DNA of 64,000 bases from Pseudomonas sp. LBUM920. Lineage in GTDB: Bacteria; Pseudomonadota; Gammaproteobacteria; Pseudomonadales; Pseudomonadaceae. Under the pieces are notes generated by a model. The model made no database searches. It saw only the letters and a list, made by a program, of their open reading frames with translations, and was not told where the DNA came from. This document shows positions 27,858 through 37,695 of this stretch, one piece after another (positions within the stretch are counted from its first letter, which is position 1; each line of letters opens with the position of its first letter). The stretch spans positions 2,461,501 to 2,525,500 of the forward strand of contig NZ_CP027762.1 of NCBI RefSeq assembly GCF_003852315.1, given 5' to 3'. Position numbers and translations under genes: made by a program.

Positions 27858-29087
27858 ATGCTCTTCACCTTCTCCCGTACCCTCCTGGCCGCGACCCTGG
27901 CCATGTCCTTCGCCGTGCCGGCCTACAGCGCTGAACCCCACAAACAGATCCAGACCGGCGCCGAACAATACAAGGCCCCAGCGCTGAAGCTGCTTGAGCG
28001 TCTGGTGAATATTGATTCGGGCTCCGGCTACGAGCCCGGCCTGACCCAAGTGCGCGACATCGCCGTAGAAGAATTGAAGCAGCTCGGTTTCAGCATCGAG
28101 CTGGTGCCGGACAAAGCGGCCAACAACAGTCACGTGATCGCCACCCTCAAAGGCACCGGCAAAGCCAAGATTTTGCTGATGGCCCACATGGACACGGTGT
28201 TCAAGGAAGGTTCGGCCGCCGAACGCCCGTTCCACATCAAGGACGGCCGCGCCTATGGCCCCGGTGTGATGGATGACAAAGGTGGCATCGTCGCTGGCAT
28301 CTATGCGCTGAAGGTGCTGAAAGATCAGGGTTTCAAGGACTACGCACAGATCACCTTCCTGCTCGATGCCAGCGAAGAAACCGGCTCCGACGCTGCCTCC
28401 GAACTGATTCGCACCACCGCCAAGGGCCACGACGTCACCCTCAACCTCGAGCCCGGTCGCCCAGCCGACGGCCTGGTGGTATGGCGCAAAGGCAGCGCCA
28501 CCGCCGTGGTTGAAGTTAAAGGCAAAGCCGCCCACGCCGGCGTCGCCCCGGAACTGGGCCGCAACGCCGCGATGGAAGCGGCGCACCAGATCCTGCAACT
28601 GGGCAAACTGGGCGACGAAGAGAAGAAAACCACCATCAACTTCACCGTGCTCAAGGCCGGCGACCGCGTCAACGTCATCCCCGACCAGGCGACGGCCAAG
28701 GCGGACGTACGCGCGGCATTGCCGGAAGAGTTCGACCGGATCGAGAAGGACCTGGCCCGTGTTTCGGCGAATAAGTTGATTGCGGACACCGAAGTGAAAA
28801 CCAGTTTGCTGCGCGGTTTACCGCCAATGCCGCAGACGCCGGAGTCGGACAAGCTGGTCGCAATCGCCCAGGGGATTTACGGGGAGTTGGGGCGTAAGTT
28901 GACCATCGAAGGCAGCGGCGGGGCAGCGGATGCCAGTTTGTCTGCCGGGGTTGGGACACCGACGCTGGATGGGTTCGGGATTGTCGGTGGCAACATACAT
29001 ACCCCAGAGGAATATGCGGAAGTGGAGAGTGTAGCGCCGCGAATTTACTTGCTTAGCCGGATGATTATGGAGCTTTCGAAGCGTTGA
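27858..29087 (+). CDS. M20-family glutamate carboxypeptidase (carboxypeptidase G2-like)
   Basis: 409 residues with a Sec signal peptide (TLLAATLAMSFAVPAYSA, cleavage ~25), close in length to Pseudomonas CPG2. Zinc-site motifs are LLMAHMDTVF, GVMDDKGGIVAG, DASEETGS and LEPGRPADG, plus a dimerisation domain around 205-310. It should release C-terminal glutamate from folate-like or peptide substrates in the periplasm. Confidence 0.9.
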   Translation: MLFTFSRTLLAATLAMSFAVPAYSAEPHKQIQTGAEQYKAPALKLLERLVNIDSGSGYEPGLTQVRDIAVEELKQLGFSIELVPDKAANNSHVIATLKGTGKAKILLMAHMDTVFKEGSAAERPFHIKDGRAYGPGVMDDKGGIVAGIYALKVLKDQGFKDYAQITFLLDASEETGSDAASELIRTTAKGHDVTLNLEPGRPADGLVVWRKGSATAVVEVKGKAAHAGVAPELGRNAAMEAAHQILQLGKLGDEEKKTTINFTVLKAGDRVNVIPDQATAKADVRAALPEEFDRIEKDLARVSANKLIADTEVKTSLLRGLPPMPQTPESDKLVAIAQGIYGELGRKLTIEGSGGAADASLSAGVGTPTLDGFGIVGGNIHTPEEYAEVESVAPRIYLLSRMIMELSKR

Positions 29088-29167
29088 TTGCTGCGCTGGG
29101 TTCACTCATTTTTTGAGGGTGAACCTTGGTATCCGGTGAGTAGGCCTGTTGTGACTAGCGGGTTTAT

Positions 29168-29296
29168 TGTGGCGAGCAGGCTTGCCCTGCGTTGGGCTGC
29201 GCAGCAGGCCCGAAACTGGCGACGCGGTTTTGGCTTAAGAGGCGCGTCGCCCTTGTTGGGGCTTCAGTCCCAAGCAGGGCAAGCCTGCCCGCCACA
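29168..29296. repeat. REP-like inverted element
   Basis: Arms TGTGGCGAGCAGGCTTGCCC and GGGCAAGCCTGCCCGCCACA flank a GC-rich loop. The rest of 29088-29487 shows no gene that I can support. Confidence 0.75.
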
Positions 29297-29487
29297 GTAT
29301 TTCTAGGCGCGTCAGTGATGCCGGTGGCATTCACCATGTGGATTGGTCTTCGAGGCTGGCTTTTTGAAGGTCGTCTTTCCAGACCTCGTTGACTAATTGG
29401 TAGATGTCGGTGAATTACTCACGAGGATCTATTATTTCGACTTGCTGGGAGGTGCATCAGCCGACACGAACATTTACCCATTAGTTT

Positions 29488-29802
29488 CTATTCACAAATA
29501 GTTGCGTAGTCAATATAGCCTTCAAATGAAAGGCATGCGATCCACGTCATCGGTTCCGGCACGATGTAGGTGTGCTGAGGAAATTCAGAGAGGATTTTCA
29601 CCACCTGACTCAGGCCTCTATGATCGACTAAATAACCGTCCGAGCATACGTCGCCGACGAAGTACAGGTTGTCGTTGGTTACTTTGTTGAGCTCTTCGAT
29701 CAGTAGCGATATAGCCAGATCTGAGGCTTGAAGTCCAAAGTTAATGCTATTTGTTAACTTGCTCCAGGCAATTTGGCTTCCGGAGAAAGGCATTGTCATC
29801 AT
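29488..29802 (-). CDS. Small hypothetical protein, possible orphan immunity protein
   Basis: A 104-residue acidic protein of AT-rich composition that I do not recognise. An in-frame stop at 29815-29817 limits the start to near 29802. It lies downstream of the rhs locus on the same strand, just after a fragment that looks like the end of a second toxin (29892-30047), which is where immunity genes of displaced toxin tips are found. Immunity function is inferred from position only. Confidence 0.5.
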   Translation of the reverse strand: MMTMPFSGSQIAWSKLTNSINFGLQASDLAISLLIEELNKVTNDNLYFVGDVCSDGYLVDHRGLSQVVKILSEFPQHTYIVPEPMTWIACLSFEGYIDYATICE

Positions 29803-29891
29803 TGATGCTATCGACTATTGCTACATGCTTAGCTTCAGAGAGAACGGTAAAATTTATATTGAGGCTTTTAAACTCTTTAATGAGTTATTCA

Positions 29892-30047
29892 TCAAAATAG
29901 TTCATTTGTTTCAAACCTTTTGGTCAGCTTTATTACCATTTTTTGGTTTGTATCGAAAAGATAATGCGGCCCTTTTTTCTTGGCAGACCAGACGTTTATA
30001 AGAGCGCCACTTCTATCGTCGTGTTCAATGCGGAAGCCAGTTTTACG
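29892..30047 (-). pseudogene. Possible C-terminal remnant of a second toxin tip
   Basis: A frame open to a stop at 29892 encodes about 50 residues (KTGFRIEHDDRSGALINVWS and onward) with the look of a polymorphic-toxin C-terminal end. Upstream from about 30047 the frame passes into dispersed intergenic repeat sequence, so no complete gene remains. Its AT-rich composition matches the neighbouring immunity candidates. Confidence 0.35.
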
Positions 30048-30185
30048 TGATGAGCGGGCTTGCCCACCGTTGGCTGCGTAGCAGCCCCAAAACTGGACGC
30101 TTATCGGCCGGTTAAATCGCGTCGCCCCTCTTTTGGCTGCCGGACGACCCAGCGCGGTCAAGCTCGCCAAAGGGGCCAAAGATTG
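30048..30185. repeat. Dispersed Pseudomonas intergenic repeat sequence
   Basis: GC-rich block inside an AT-rich region, with AGCGGGCTTGCCCACCGTTG and GCCAAAGGGGCCAAAG stretches like other REP-associated sequence in the window. It separates the cdiI-like gene from the second toxin remnant. Confidence 0.5.
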
Positions 30186-30208
30186 ATTGGTTTATAAGTT
30201 TGTTTTCT

Positions 30209-30523
30209 TTATTTTTTATTTGAGGCTTTACTACTTTCCAATGCTGAAGCAACGTGCCTCAACCACGTTCGGGCGCTCTCCCATTCGTTAAGGTAATAGT
30301 AGTAGCATCCAATATCGGCGAATAGATAATCTTGGGGCGCTTGTTCGGTTTTTTGGGATGTTATTAATCTATGTAATTCTGATTGCACTTTGAATAATGT
30401 GTCTGCAGAGACGTCAGAGATAAAGAAGTCAATTACATCGCTCGCGCTTTTGTGGTCTTCCATCCAATCCTGATTGAAATACCCTGCAAGGAATTGCTGT
30501 AGCTCGGGATAGTCTTGGTTCAT
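30209..30523 (-). CDS. CdiI-type immunity protein
   Basis: 104 residues, beginning NQDYPELQQFLAGYFNQDWM, which matches the contact-dependent-inhibition immunity family (CdiI_2-like) that neutralises RNase A-type CdiA/Rhs tips. Its ATG overlaps the stop of the toxin segment (ATGA), the expected toxin-immunity coupling. The frame is intact, with no visible lesion. It should act in the cytoplasm by binding the cognate toxin. Confidence 0.8.
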   Translation of the reverse strand: MNQDYPELQQFLAGYFNQDWMEDHKSASDVIDFFISDVSADTLFKVQSELHRLITSQKTEQAPQDYLFADIGCYYYYLNEWESARTWLRHVASALESSKASNKK

Positions 30524-30960
30524 GGGTTTGGAAATCCAGTATGAATTCGGTAACCATTATGCATGTTTTCATCTCTGCGAATGATAAGGTAGATTTCTGT
30601 TCCCGGAACGGCTGCTGTCGTGTTCTTTTTAAAGCTAGTACCTAGAGGTTCTTCAGTTTTTTGAATAATGACGATCTGATTGTTTTGCCCTGCAAGGAAG
30701 TTATTTATTTGGGTTTTGTTGTCATCTAGTACAGTTGATACTGCGAACTCTGCTGTGGCGCGATCATGAAAAGTAGAAGCCGCTGGGATGTTTGGTTCCT
30801 GCTGTAATCGATCCAGCAATTGTCTATCAGTTCGACCGATATGCTTTTGCATTAGATGCCCTCCTGCCCGCTCGTGCGCGGCTAAACCTCCTCCTGGAAC
30901 TATTTTGCTGTACGGACCTTCAGGACAGTTCGTGTTCTTACAACTCAGATCCCAACGGAT
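30520..30960 (-). pseudogene. RNase A-like toxin tip of the rhs gene (frame intact, cut off from its Rhs core)
   Basis: The toxin frame is open from 30960 to a stop at 30520. It encodes HERAGGHLMQKHIGRTDRQL, a block with variable residues, and the end GYRIHTGFPNP. This is the pattern of the bacterial RNase A-like CdiA/Rhs C-terminal domain, with candidate catalytic His residues in AGGH and KHIG. It is out of frame with the preceding Rhs core, which stops right after DPLG at about 30950. The first ATG in frame, at 30852, falls after AGGH, so starting there would lose the first catalytic His. Confidence 0.75.
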
Positions 30961-33333
30961 CTACCCACCCCGTCGGGTTAGGTACGTACTGGTACGCATT
31001 GATCCCACCCGCCAGCTTCACCGGGTCGGGTGTCAGGTAACGACCAATATCTGGATTGTAGTAGCGATGGCGGTTGTAGTGCAGGCCGCTTTCTTCGTCG
31101 AAGTATTGGCCTTGGAAGCGCAGCGGGTTGTTGACTTTGTTTATGTCGAGGCGACTGATCTGGCCATAGGCACGGTAGTGCGCGGACCAGACGATTCCGC
31201 CGTCGGGGCGGTGAGCTCCTGCGGGGTGCCGAGGTGGTCGAGTTGGTAGTGGAAGGGCTGGGTGTCTTTCGGGCCGAAACCTTCCAGCAGTGCTAAGGGC
31301 CGAAAGCTGTCCGGTTCGTAGAGGTAACTGCGATGCCTTTCCGCGTGATGCTCCGCAACCAGCTTGTCGCCTTGCCAGAAAAACTCAGTGGTTATCCCAT
31401 CAACGGTTTTGCTGATACGCCGACCGAACGGGTCATAGCGATAGCTGGCCGTTTGCCCGTTCGGCTGGGTAATGCCGATAAGCCGATGCTGGCAGTCGTA
31501 GCGGTACTCGGTAACGAGTTGATGGCCCTTACCGCGTCTTTGGCGGATCAGATTGCCGAACGCGTCATAGTCATAATGATGATCGCCTTGGATCACCAAC
31601 CGATTCCCCGCCACGATGTCCGGGCCGGGTCGGTCCTGCATCAGCAGGTTGCCGGCCGGGTCGTGGCCGAAGCGCTCTTGCACGTCTTGCGAGTGATCCG
31701 CTCGAGTCAGGCGGGCGAGGGGGTCGTAGTGGTAGTGATGCTCGCCTTTACGAGTGTCGAGCAGGCGGGTGAGGTTGCCGGATTTGTCGTAGTCGTAGTG
31801 GCGGCGGTAGAGCTTGTGTTCCTCTTGCGTCACCGCGTGGGCGTGTAGACGGTTTTGGTCGTCGTAGTCGTAGTGGCTGAGGAGCTGGCCTTGTTGGCGT
31901 TGGCGTTCTTTTCCGGTTTTGAACAGGTGAGAGGTGAGGGTTTTGCCGTTCAGCTCGACGGTGGCGAGGTGGCCGCTTTTGTCGTGGTTGAAGGTGAGGC
32001 GGTTGTTATCCGGCAGGCGCAGGTTTTTCAGCTGGCCGCAGGCGCCGCTGCATCTCCCTGCGGGTTCTTCGCAGCGGCCGGCACATCATCCACATGTTCC
32101 TGGCGCACCAACGCCGTCCGCTGCGTCTTGCTGCGAACCGCAGGCACCGGGTTGGATACCAACTGATCCCCAGCCTTTAACGGCGCAACCGGCACCGTCT
32201 TGATCGGCGTCGCCGCACTACTCAACAGCAACGGCTTAACCACCTCGGCATGCGACTCCAACCGGGGCATCACCAGCTTTTTAGCCAGCAACTCCAGCAA
32301 ATCCCGCCCGCGTCCAGACTTCATGTGCCCCAGTACCTGCGTACCCAGACGCACCGCCACGCCCATACCCGCCGTCGCCCAGATCAGCAGCAGGTTGATC
32401 AACACCTCGCCAGTGATTTGCCCCATCAGCTCATTCATTTCTTGCGGTGGCAGCATGCGCATCCAGCTGACCATCGCCGACACATAATGAACAACAGCGG
32501 CTCATCGCTGAGCACCAGCAGGCCGATGGCGATCGCGTCGTTGCCGAGCTTCAGCAGCTCATCGAGTTCGGTTTGGGAGATGTAGTGCAGCAACTTTTCG
32601 CTGTTAGGCTTGATGTCCGCCAACATGTCGTACAGCTGCGTTATGTTGTCCCACAGGCTGTAAAGCGCTTTGCCCATGCCATTGAGAAAGGCTGCCTCCA
32701 GCAGCCGACGCCGGTCCAGCGGAGTAGCGTCCGTATAGGTTTTCCACTGCGCCTGAAACGTGCCGTTCCACTCGTCGCGCAGACGCACGTCCAGATCTCC
32801 GATCACCGACTGATAAGACGCATACAGCGCCTTGACGTGATCCTTGGAAACGTTGGGATAGAAATTGATTCGGTACTACTGGTTGCGATCACACTCGGTG
32901 ATTTCGAGAATGCCGCTGGGGCCGATGGTCTTGTGGATCGGCTCGCCCAGGGGGCCACCGTTGGGGTCGATGCGTTGCAACACCACGGGCGTGTTGCCAA
33001 TGGGCACGAACTGAGTACTCTGGAACATGTGCACCAGGGTCAACGTGCCGTTGGCCTGGCAGGTGACGACGGTGCTGCTGGGAATGATCGAGCGGTTAAT
33101 GGGGGCGACCAGCGCCACTTCCTCCCCGACTTTAAACACCTGCTCGACATCCAGCGCCGAAAAGCTCCAGAAGCTGGACGCCCATTCATCAAAGGTGTTC
33201 AGGCATTCCCGAAAGTCACGCAAGACGGTTTCAACATCGACCGTCTTTGCATCCATTGGGGCCAGGGCCAGCCTGCCGATGGCCGTGTTCAAGCGGCAGC
33301 CCCATGAACCGAGGCTTTAACCGAAGAAACCAT
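30520..33333 (-). pseudogene. Decayed rhs gene
   Basis: Remnants in order on the minus strand: start MVSSVKASVHGAAA at 33333; frame break near 33292-33296; N-terminal domain (33256-32876); in-frame TAG near 32873; continuation to about 32490; frame break near 32485; hydrophobic segment and AAAKNPQGDAAAPA linker to about 32035; internal deletion; YD-repeat core from about 32035 (LPDNNRLTFNHDKSGHLATV, YRHHYDYDK type repeats); frame break in the G4 run at 31205-31208; core end (YYNPDIGRYLTPDPVKLAGG, DPLG); frame break near 30950; RNase A-like tip. With six lesions no full Rhs protein can be made. Confidence 0.9.
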
Positions 33334-33402
33334 CTGCAATCCCTCGCACTGTGTGATCAGGCAAAGGACTTTGCAGAGGTTTTCAGGCGATATCTGTAGA
33401 GC

Positions 33403-36400
33403 TTATCCGGCGGTTACGTGGGATGTTTCGGTAGTCTTCGTCCTCTCCCGCCCAAGCACCAAGCTGCACAGCGCCGGCAGGAACAACAGCGTCAACACCG
33501 TGCCCACCAGCACGCCGCCAATCAGCACATAGGCCAACGAAGACCAGAACACCGACAGCGTCAGCGGGATAAACGCCAGCGCCGCTGCCAACGCCGTCAA
33601 AATCACCGGCCGTGCGCGGCGCACGGTGGCTTCGACAATCGCCTCGCGAATCGCCATGCCGTGCTCCTGGTTCTGGCGGATCTGATCGGTAAAGATCAGC
33701 GTGTTGCGCATCAGGATGCCGCCAATCCCGATCAGGCCCAGAATCGCGTTAAACCCGAACGGCTGGTTGAACAGCAATAAGGTCGGCACCGCGCCGATCA
33801 GGCCCAGGGGCGCGGTGGCGAAGACCATGAACATCACGCCGAACGAGCGCACCTGGAACATGATCACGGTGAGCGTCAGCAAAATCATGATCGGGAACAG
33901 TGCGGCCAGCGCGACGTTGGCCTTGGCGCTTTCTTCCACCGGGCCGCCGATGTCGATCTGGTAACCGACAGGCAGCTTTGCGATCAGCGGTTGCAGGTCT
34001 TTGTACACGGCCATTTCCACGTCGGGCGGTTGTACGCCGTCGATGATGTCGGCGCGCACTTCCACGGTGCTCGCGCGGTTGCGGCGCTTGAGGATCGGTT
34101 CTTCCATGACCGCCTGAAAATGCCCGACCTGAGCCAGCGGCACCGAGGTGCCAGCGCTGTTGGTCAGGGTCATATTGTTGAGATTGCCGAGGTCTTCGCG
34201 CTGGTTGCCCTGGGCGCGGGCGACCACGGAGACGGTGCGATTGCCTTCGCGCACCTCGGTGATCGGGTTGCCGCTGAGCAAGGCATTAAGCTGCGATTTG
34301 ACCTCATTGGGCGTGAAGCCCAGCAGGCGCAGGCGGTCCTGATCAAGCACCAGGCGATAGCCGCTGGTGCGCTCGCCCCAATCGAGAAAGGCGTCTTTGG
34401 TCAGCTTGTTGGCGGCGACAATGCGACGCACCTCTTCGGACACGCCGCGCAGTACATCCACGTTTGGCCCGGACACACGAAACACCACCGGAAACGGCAC
34501 GGGCGGGCCGAACAGCAATTGCGTTACACGCACACGCGCAGCCGGGAATTCACCGGCCGCTATGCGCTCACGCATGCGCAGTTTCAGCGCATCGCGGGCA
34601 TGCGAGTCCGGGGTTTGCACAATCAGCTTGGCAAACGCCGGGTCGGGCAACTCGGGGTTCAGCGACAGGAAGAAGCGCGGCGCGCCGCCGCCCACATAGG
34701 TATCGACCAGGCGGGTCTGTGGCTCTTGCAGCAGGGCTTTCTCCAACTGCGCCGCCACCGCCTCGGTGCTTTTGAACGCGCTGCCGGGCGGCATGTACAC
34801 CTCAAGGATCAGTTCGGAACGGTCAGAGTTGGGGAAGAACTGCTTCTTCACCACGCCCATCCCCAAGCCGCACAGCACAAAGGCCGCCACCACCAAGCCC
34901 GTCACCCACCAGCGCCTGCGCACACAGGCTTGGACCACATCACGCAGTTTCTGGTAGTAACGGCCGGCGTAGATGGCGTCGTGGCCGCCCGGCACCGGTT
35001 TGATCTGCGGCAGCAATTTCACGCCCAGGTACGGCGTGAACACCACCGCCACCAGCCACGACGAAATCAACGCAAAGCCGACGATCCAGAAGATATTGCC
35101 GGCATATTCCCCGGCGCCCGAGCGCGCAAAACCCACCGGCAGAAAGCCGATGATCGTCACCAGCGTGCCGGTCAGCATCGGCGCGGCGGTGGAGCTCCAG
35201 GCAAACGTGGCGGCGTGAATCCGGTCAACGCCTTCCTCCAGTTTCACTACCATCATCTCGATGGCGATAATCGCGTCGTCCACCAGCAAACCCAGGGAAA
35301 TAATCAGCGCGCCGAGGGTAATACGGTCGAATTCACGCCCGGTCAGCAGCATGATCACAAACACCACGGACAAGGTCAGCGGCACTGCGGCGGCCACCAC
35401 CAGGCCCACGCGAAAGCCCAGCGCCAGCAGGCTGATGACCATCACCACGGCCAGGGCGACGAAGAATTTGAGCATGAATTCATTCACGGCCAGGCTGATG
35501 TTTTTCGCCTGGTCGGAGACCTTGGCGAAGTTCACGCCCAGCGGCAGATCGGCCTGGATTTTGGCTTCCTGGGCCTTGAGGCTTTTGTCCAGCTCCAGGC
35601 CGTTCCAGTGCTTTTCCATGATCACGCCGAGCATCAGCGCCGGGTCGCCCTGATGGCGAATCCGGTAGCTGGGCGGGTCTTCATAGCCACGGCTGACGGT
35701 GGCCACATCGGCAATGCGCAGCACACGGCCGTTGACTTCCAGCGGCACGTTTTCGATCAGCGCGAGGCTGTCGAAGGCGCCGTCGATACGGATATAGGCG
35801 CGGGCGCCGGCGGTTTCGACGAATCCCGATGGCGCTACGGCGTTCTGCGCGGCGAGGGCGGCGAAGATCTGATCGGGCTTGATGCCCAGGGTTGCCAGGC
35901 GCTCGTAGGAAAACTCCACAAAGATCCGCTGGGCCTGCTCGCCGAGGATGTTGACCTTTTTCACGCCCGGCAGGTTGAGCAAGCCCTGGCGCAGTTCTTC
36001 GGCCATTTGCACTTGCTGGCGATGTGGCAAGTGCTCGGCTTCCAGTGCGTAAAGGGCGAAATACACGTCGGAATATTCATCGTTGAAGAACGGCCCGATC
36101 ACGCCTTTGGGCAGTTTCGACGCTTCATCGCTGAGCTTTTTGCGGGTCTGGTAGAACAGATCCTGGATTTCACTGGGGCGCGTGGACTCTTTGTAGGTCA
36201 TGCGCATCGACACGAAACCCGGCTGGGCGATGGTCTCGACGCGGTCGTAGTAGTCCAGTTCCTGCAGGCGTTTTTCCAGGCGGTCGGCGACTTGCTCCTG
36301 CATTTCCTGGGCGGTTGCGCCGGGCCAGGCGGCGGTGATGGTCATGACCTTGACGGTAAATGAAGGGTCTTCGGCGCGCCCCAGTTGGCCGAACGAGAAG

Positions 36401-36486
36401 ACGCCGGCGGCGAGGATTGCGATGATCAGAAACAGCGTGACTGCGCGGTGTTTCACCGCCAGTTCGGAGAGGTTGATGCCGCGCAT
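33403..36486 (-). CDS. RND-family efflux transporter permease
   Basis: 1027 residues, standard length for an AcrB-like inner-membrane pump. Features are the first helix (AVTLFLIIAILAAGVFSF), two large periplasmic loops, and the central helix block with GLLVDDAIIAIEMM, whose paired Asp residues belong to the proton relay. The second half repeats the layout. It pumps substrates through an adaptor and an outer-membrane channel; no channel gene lies next to it. It is 2 nt downstream of the adaptor gene. Confidence 0.95.
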   Translation of the reverse strand: MRGINLSELAVKHRAVTLFLIIAILAAGVFSFGQLGRAEDPSFTVKVMTITAAWPGATAQEMQEQVADRLEKRLQELDYYDRVETIAQPGFVSMRMTYKESTRPSEIQDLFYQTRKKLSDEASKLPKGVIGPFFNDEYSDVYFALYALEAEHLPHRQQVQMAEELRQGLLNLPGVKKVNILGEQAQRIFVEFSYERLATLGIKPDQIFAALAAQNAVAPSGFVETAGARAYIRIDGAFDSLALIENVPLEVNGRVLRIADVATVSRGYEDPPSYRIRHQGDPALMLGVIMEKHWNGLELDKSLKAQEAKIQADLPLGVNFAKVSDQAKNISLAVNEFMLKFFVALAVVMVISLLALGFRVGLVVAAAVPLTLSVVFVIMLLTGREFDRITLGALIISLGLLVDDAIIAIEMMVVKLEEGVDRIHAATFAWSSTAAPMLTGTLVTIIGFLPVGFARSGAGEYAGNIFWIVGFALISSWLVAVVFTPYLGVKLLPQIKPVPGGHDAIYAGRYYQKLRDVVQACVRRRWWVTGLVVAAFVLCGLGMGVVKKQFFPNSDRSELILEVYMPPGSAFKSTEAVAAQLEKALLQEPQTRLVDTYVGGGAPRFFLSLNPELPDPAFAKLIVQTPDSHARDALKLRMRERIAAGEFPAARVRVTQLLFGPPVPFPVVFRVSGPNVDVLRGVSEEVRRIVAANKLTKDAFLDWGERTSGYRLVLDQDRLRLLGFTPNEVKSQLNALLSGNPITEVREGNRTVSVVARAQGNQREDLGNLNNMTLTNSAGTSVPLAQVGHFQAVMEEPILKRRNRASTVEVRADIIDGVQPPDVEMAVYKDLQPLIAKLPVGYQIDIGGPVEESAKANVALAALFPIMILLTLTVIMFQVRSFGVMFMVFATAPLGLIGAVPTLLLFNQPFGFNAILGLIGIGGILMRNTLIFTDQIRQNQEHGMAIREAIVEATVRRARPVILTALAAALAFIPLTLSVFWSSLAYVLIGGVLVGTVLTLLFLPALCSLVLGRERTKTTETSHVTAG

Positions 36487-36488
36487 GC

Positions 36489-37595
36489 TCAGTGGTCCTG
36501 TTTACGGTTGAGGGCCAGTGCTTGTGCGGGCAGCAGGCGCACCGCGTCACCGCTGTGCAGCAGGTGCGCGCCGAGGGCGACGATGGTCTGGCCGGGTGTG
36601 AGGCCGCTGTCGAGCAGGGCATCCTCCTGGCCGAGACTGGCGACCTTGACGGGGGCGAAGCTGACGGTGTCGTCAGCGCCAATCAGCCACACGCCGGTGC
36701 CTTGCCCGGCGTCTTGCAACGCGCCGATGGGCACGCGGGTTTGCTGGGCCTGGCCGTTGCCTTGCAGGCGAACGGTGATGGTCGAGCCAAGGGCGAAACG
36801 GTCAACGGCGCCGTGCAATACATAGCGCGCGCGGTAGGTGCGGGTGGTCGGGTCGGCGCTGGCGGACAGCTCGCGCAGGGTGGCAGTCACGGCCTGGTCC
36901 GGCGCGCCGAAGGGGAACGCCAAGGCTTTTTGTGAGGCGTGGTCGCGTTGGTTTTCGGGCAGGTTGACGATGGCTTCGCGAGCGCCGTCATGGGCCAGGC
37001 GCGCGACGATCTGCCCTTCGGCGACGACTTGGCCGCGGTCCACGCGCACATCGGTGATGATGCCGTCGCCGTCGGCCTTGAGCACCGAGTAGGTGCGGCG
37101 GTTTTCGATCTGGCTGGCGTCCGATTGCGCCGAAGCCAGCTCAGCCTCGGCGACGCGCAGGTTGGTCGCCGACTGGTCGAAAATCTGCCGCGACACGGCG
37201 CCGGTGCTGGCCAGGCGTTGGTAGCGGTTTTCATCATCGCGGCGCTGGCGCACTTGCGCCTGGGCCGCGTTCACGCGGTTCCTGGCCGAGCGCAGGGCCA
37301 GCTCGAAGTCGCCGATGTCCAGCACCAGCAGGGTGTCACCACGGGAGACATGTTGGCCGGGGTCGACCTTGCGGTCTATGACCTTGCCACTGACCCTGAA
37401 GCCCAGGTCGCTTTCTGTGCGCGCAGCCACTACGCCGGTGTACGCGCTTTGCTGGGTGCCGGCGGCTTCGACTTTGGCCGCGCGCACGGGGCGGGGCAGC
37501 GGCACTTCGGCGGCGGTGTCGGCCTTGCTGTTGCAGCCGCCGAGGAGGATCAACAGGGCTAAAGGCGTGAGAAGACGCAGGGGAAGAGGGATCAT
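36489..37595 (-). CDS. RND efflux periplasmic adaptor lipoprotein
   Basis: 368 residues from the ATG at 37595. A lipoprotein signal peptide ends in LLILLGGC, so the adaptor is anchored in the inner membrane. The mature part has the biotinyl-lipoyl-like segments (SGKVIDRKVDPGQHVSRGD; VDRGQVVAEGQIVARL), a coiled-coil hairpin (NRVNAAQAQVRQRRDDENRY) and a beta-barrel region. Longer in-frame starts would spoil the signal peptide. Confidence 0.93.
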   Translation of the reverse strand: MIPLPLRLLTPLALLILLGGCNSKADTAAEVPLPRPVRAAKVEAAGTQQSAYTGVVAARTESDLGFRVSGKVIDRKVDPGQHVSRGDTLLVLDIGDFELALRSARNRVNAAQAQVRQRRDDENRYQRLASTGAVSRQIFDQSATNLRVAEAELASAQSDASQIENRRTYSVLKADGDGIITDVRVDRGQVVAEGQIVARLAHDGAREAIVNLPENQRDHASQKALAFPFGAPDQAVTATLRELSASADPTTRTYRARYVLHGAVDRFALGSTITVRLQGNGQAQQTRVPIGALQDAGQGTGVWLIGADDTVSFAPVKVASLGQEDALLDSGLTPGQTIVALGAHLLHSGDAVRLLPAQALALNRKQDH

Positions 37596-37620
37596 GACGG
37601 GCTCCGGGCTAACCAGTGAA

Positions 37621-37646
37621 TAAAAAATTATGGACATAATTTTTTA
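37621..37646. promoter_or_regulatory. Perfect 26-bp palindrome between divergent efflux genes
   Basis: 12-nt arms TAAAAAATTATG and CATAATTTTTTA are separated by 2 nt (GA). The site lies 25 nt upstream of the adaptor start and 49 nt upstream of the MFS gene, in an AT-rich gap of 100 nt. It has the form of a dimeric repressor operator (TetR or MarR type). ATTATGG recurs just downstream at about 37653-37659. No regulator gene adjoins. Confidence 0.7.
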
Positions 37647-37695
37647 CGCATATTATGGTCGAAATATAAATTAATCCAGCCCCCGGATATTCCCC

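Noticed and set aside
29744..30001. Plus-strand 85-codon frame in the AT-rich region downstream of the rhs locus.
   Set aside because: It overlaps the minus-strand immunity candidate and toxin remnant, has a low-complexity hydrophobic composition and no clear ribosome-binding site.
33991..36363. A 790-codon plus-strand frame opposite the RND pump gene.
   Set aside because: It is a shadow frame of the RND gene: very His/Gln/Arg-rich with no domain, as expected for the antisense of a high-GC gene.
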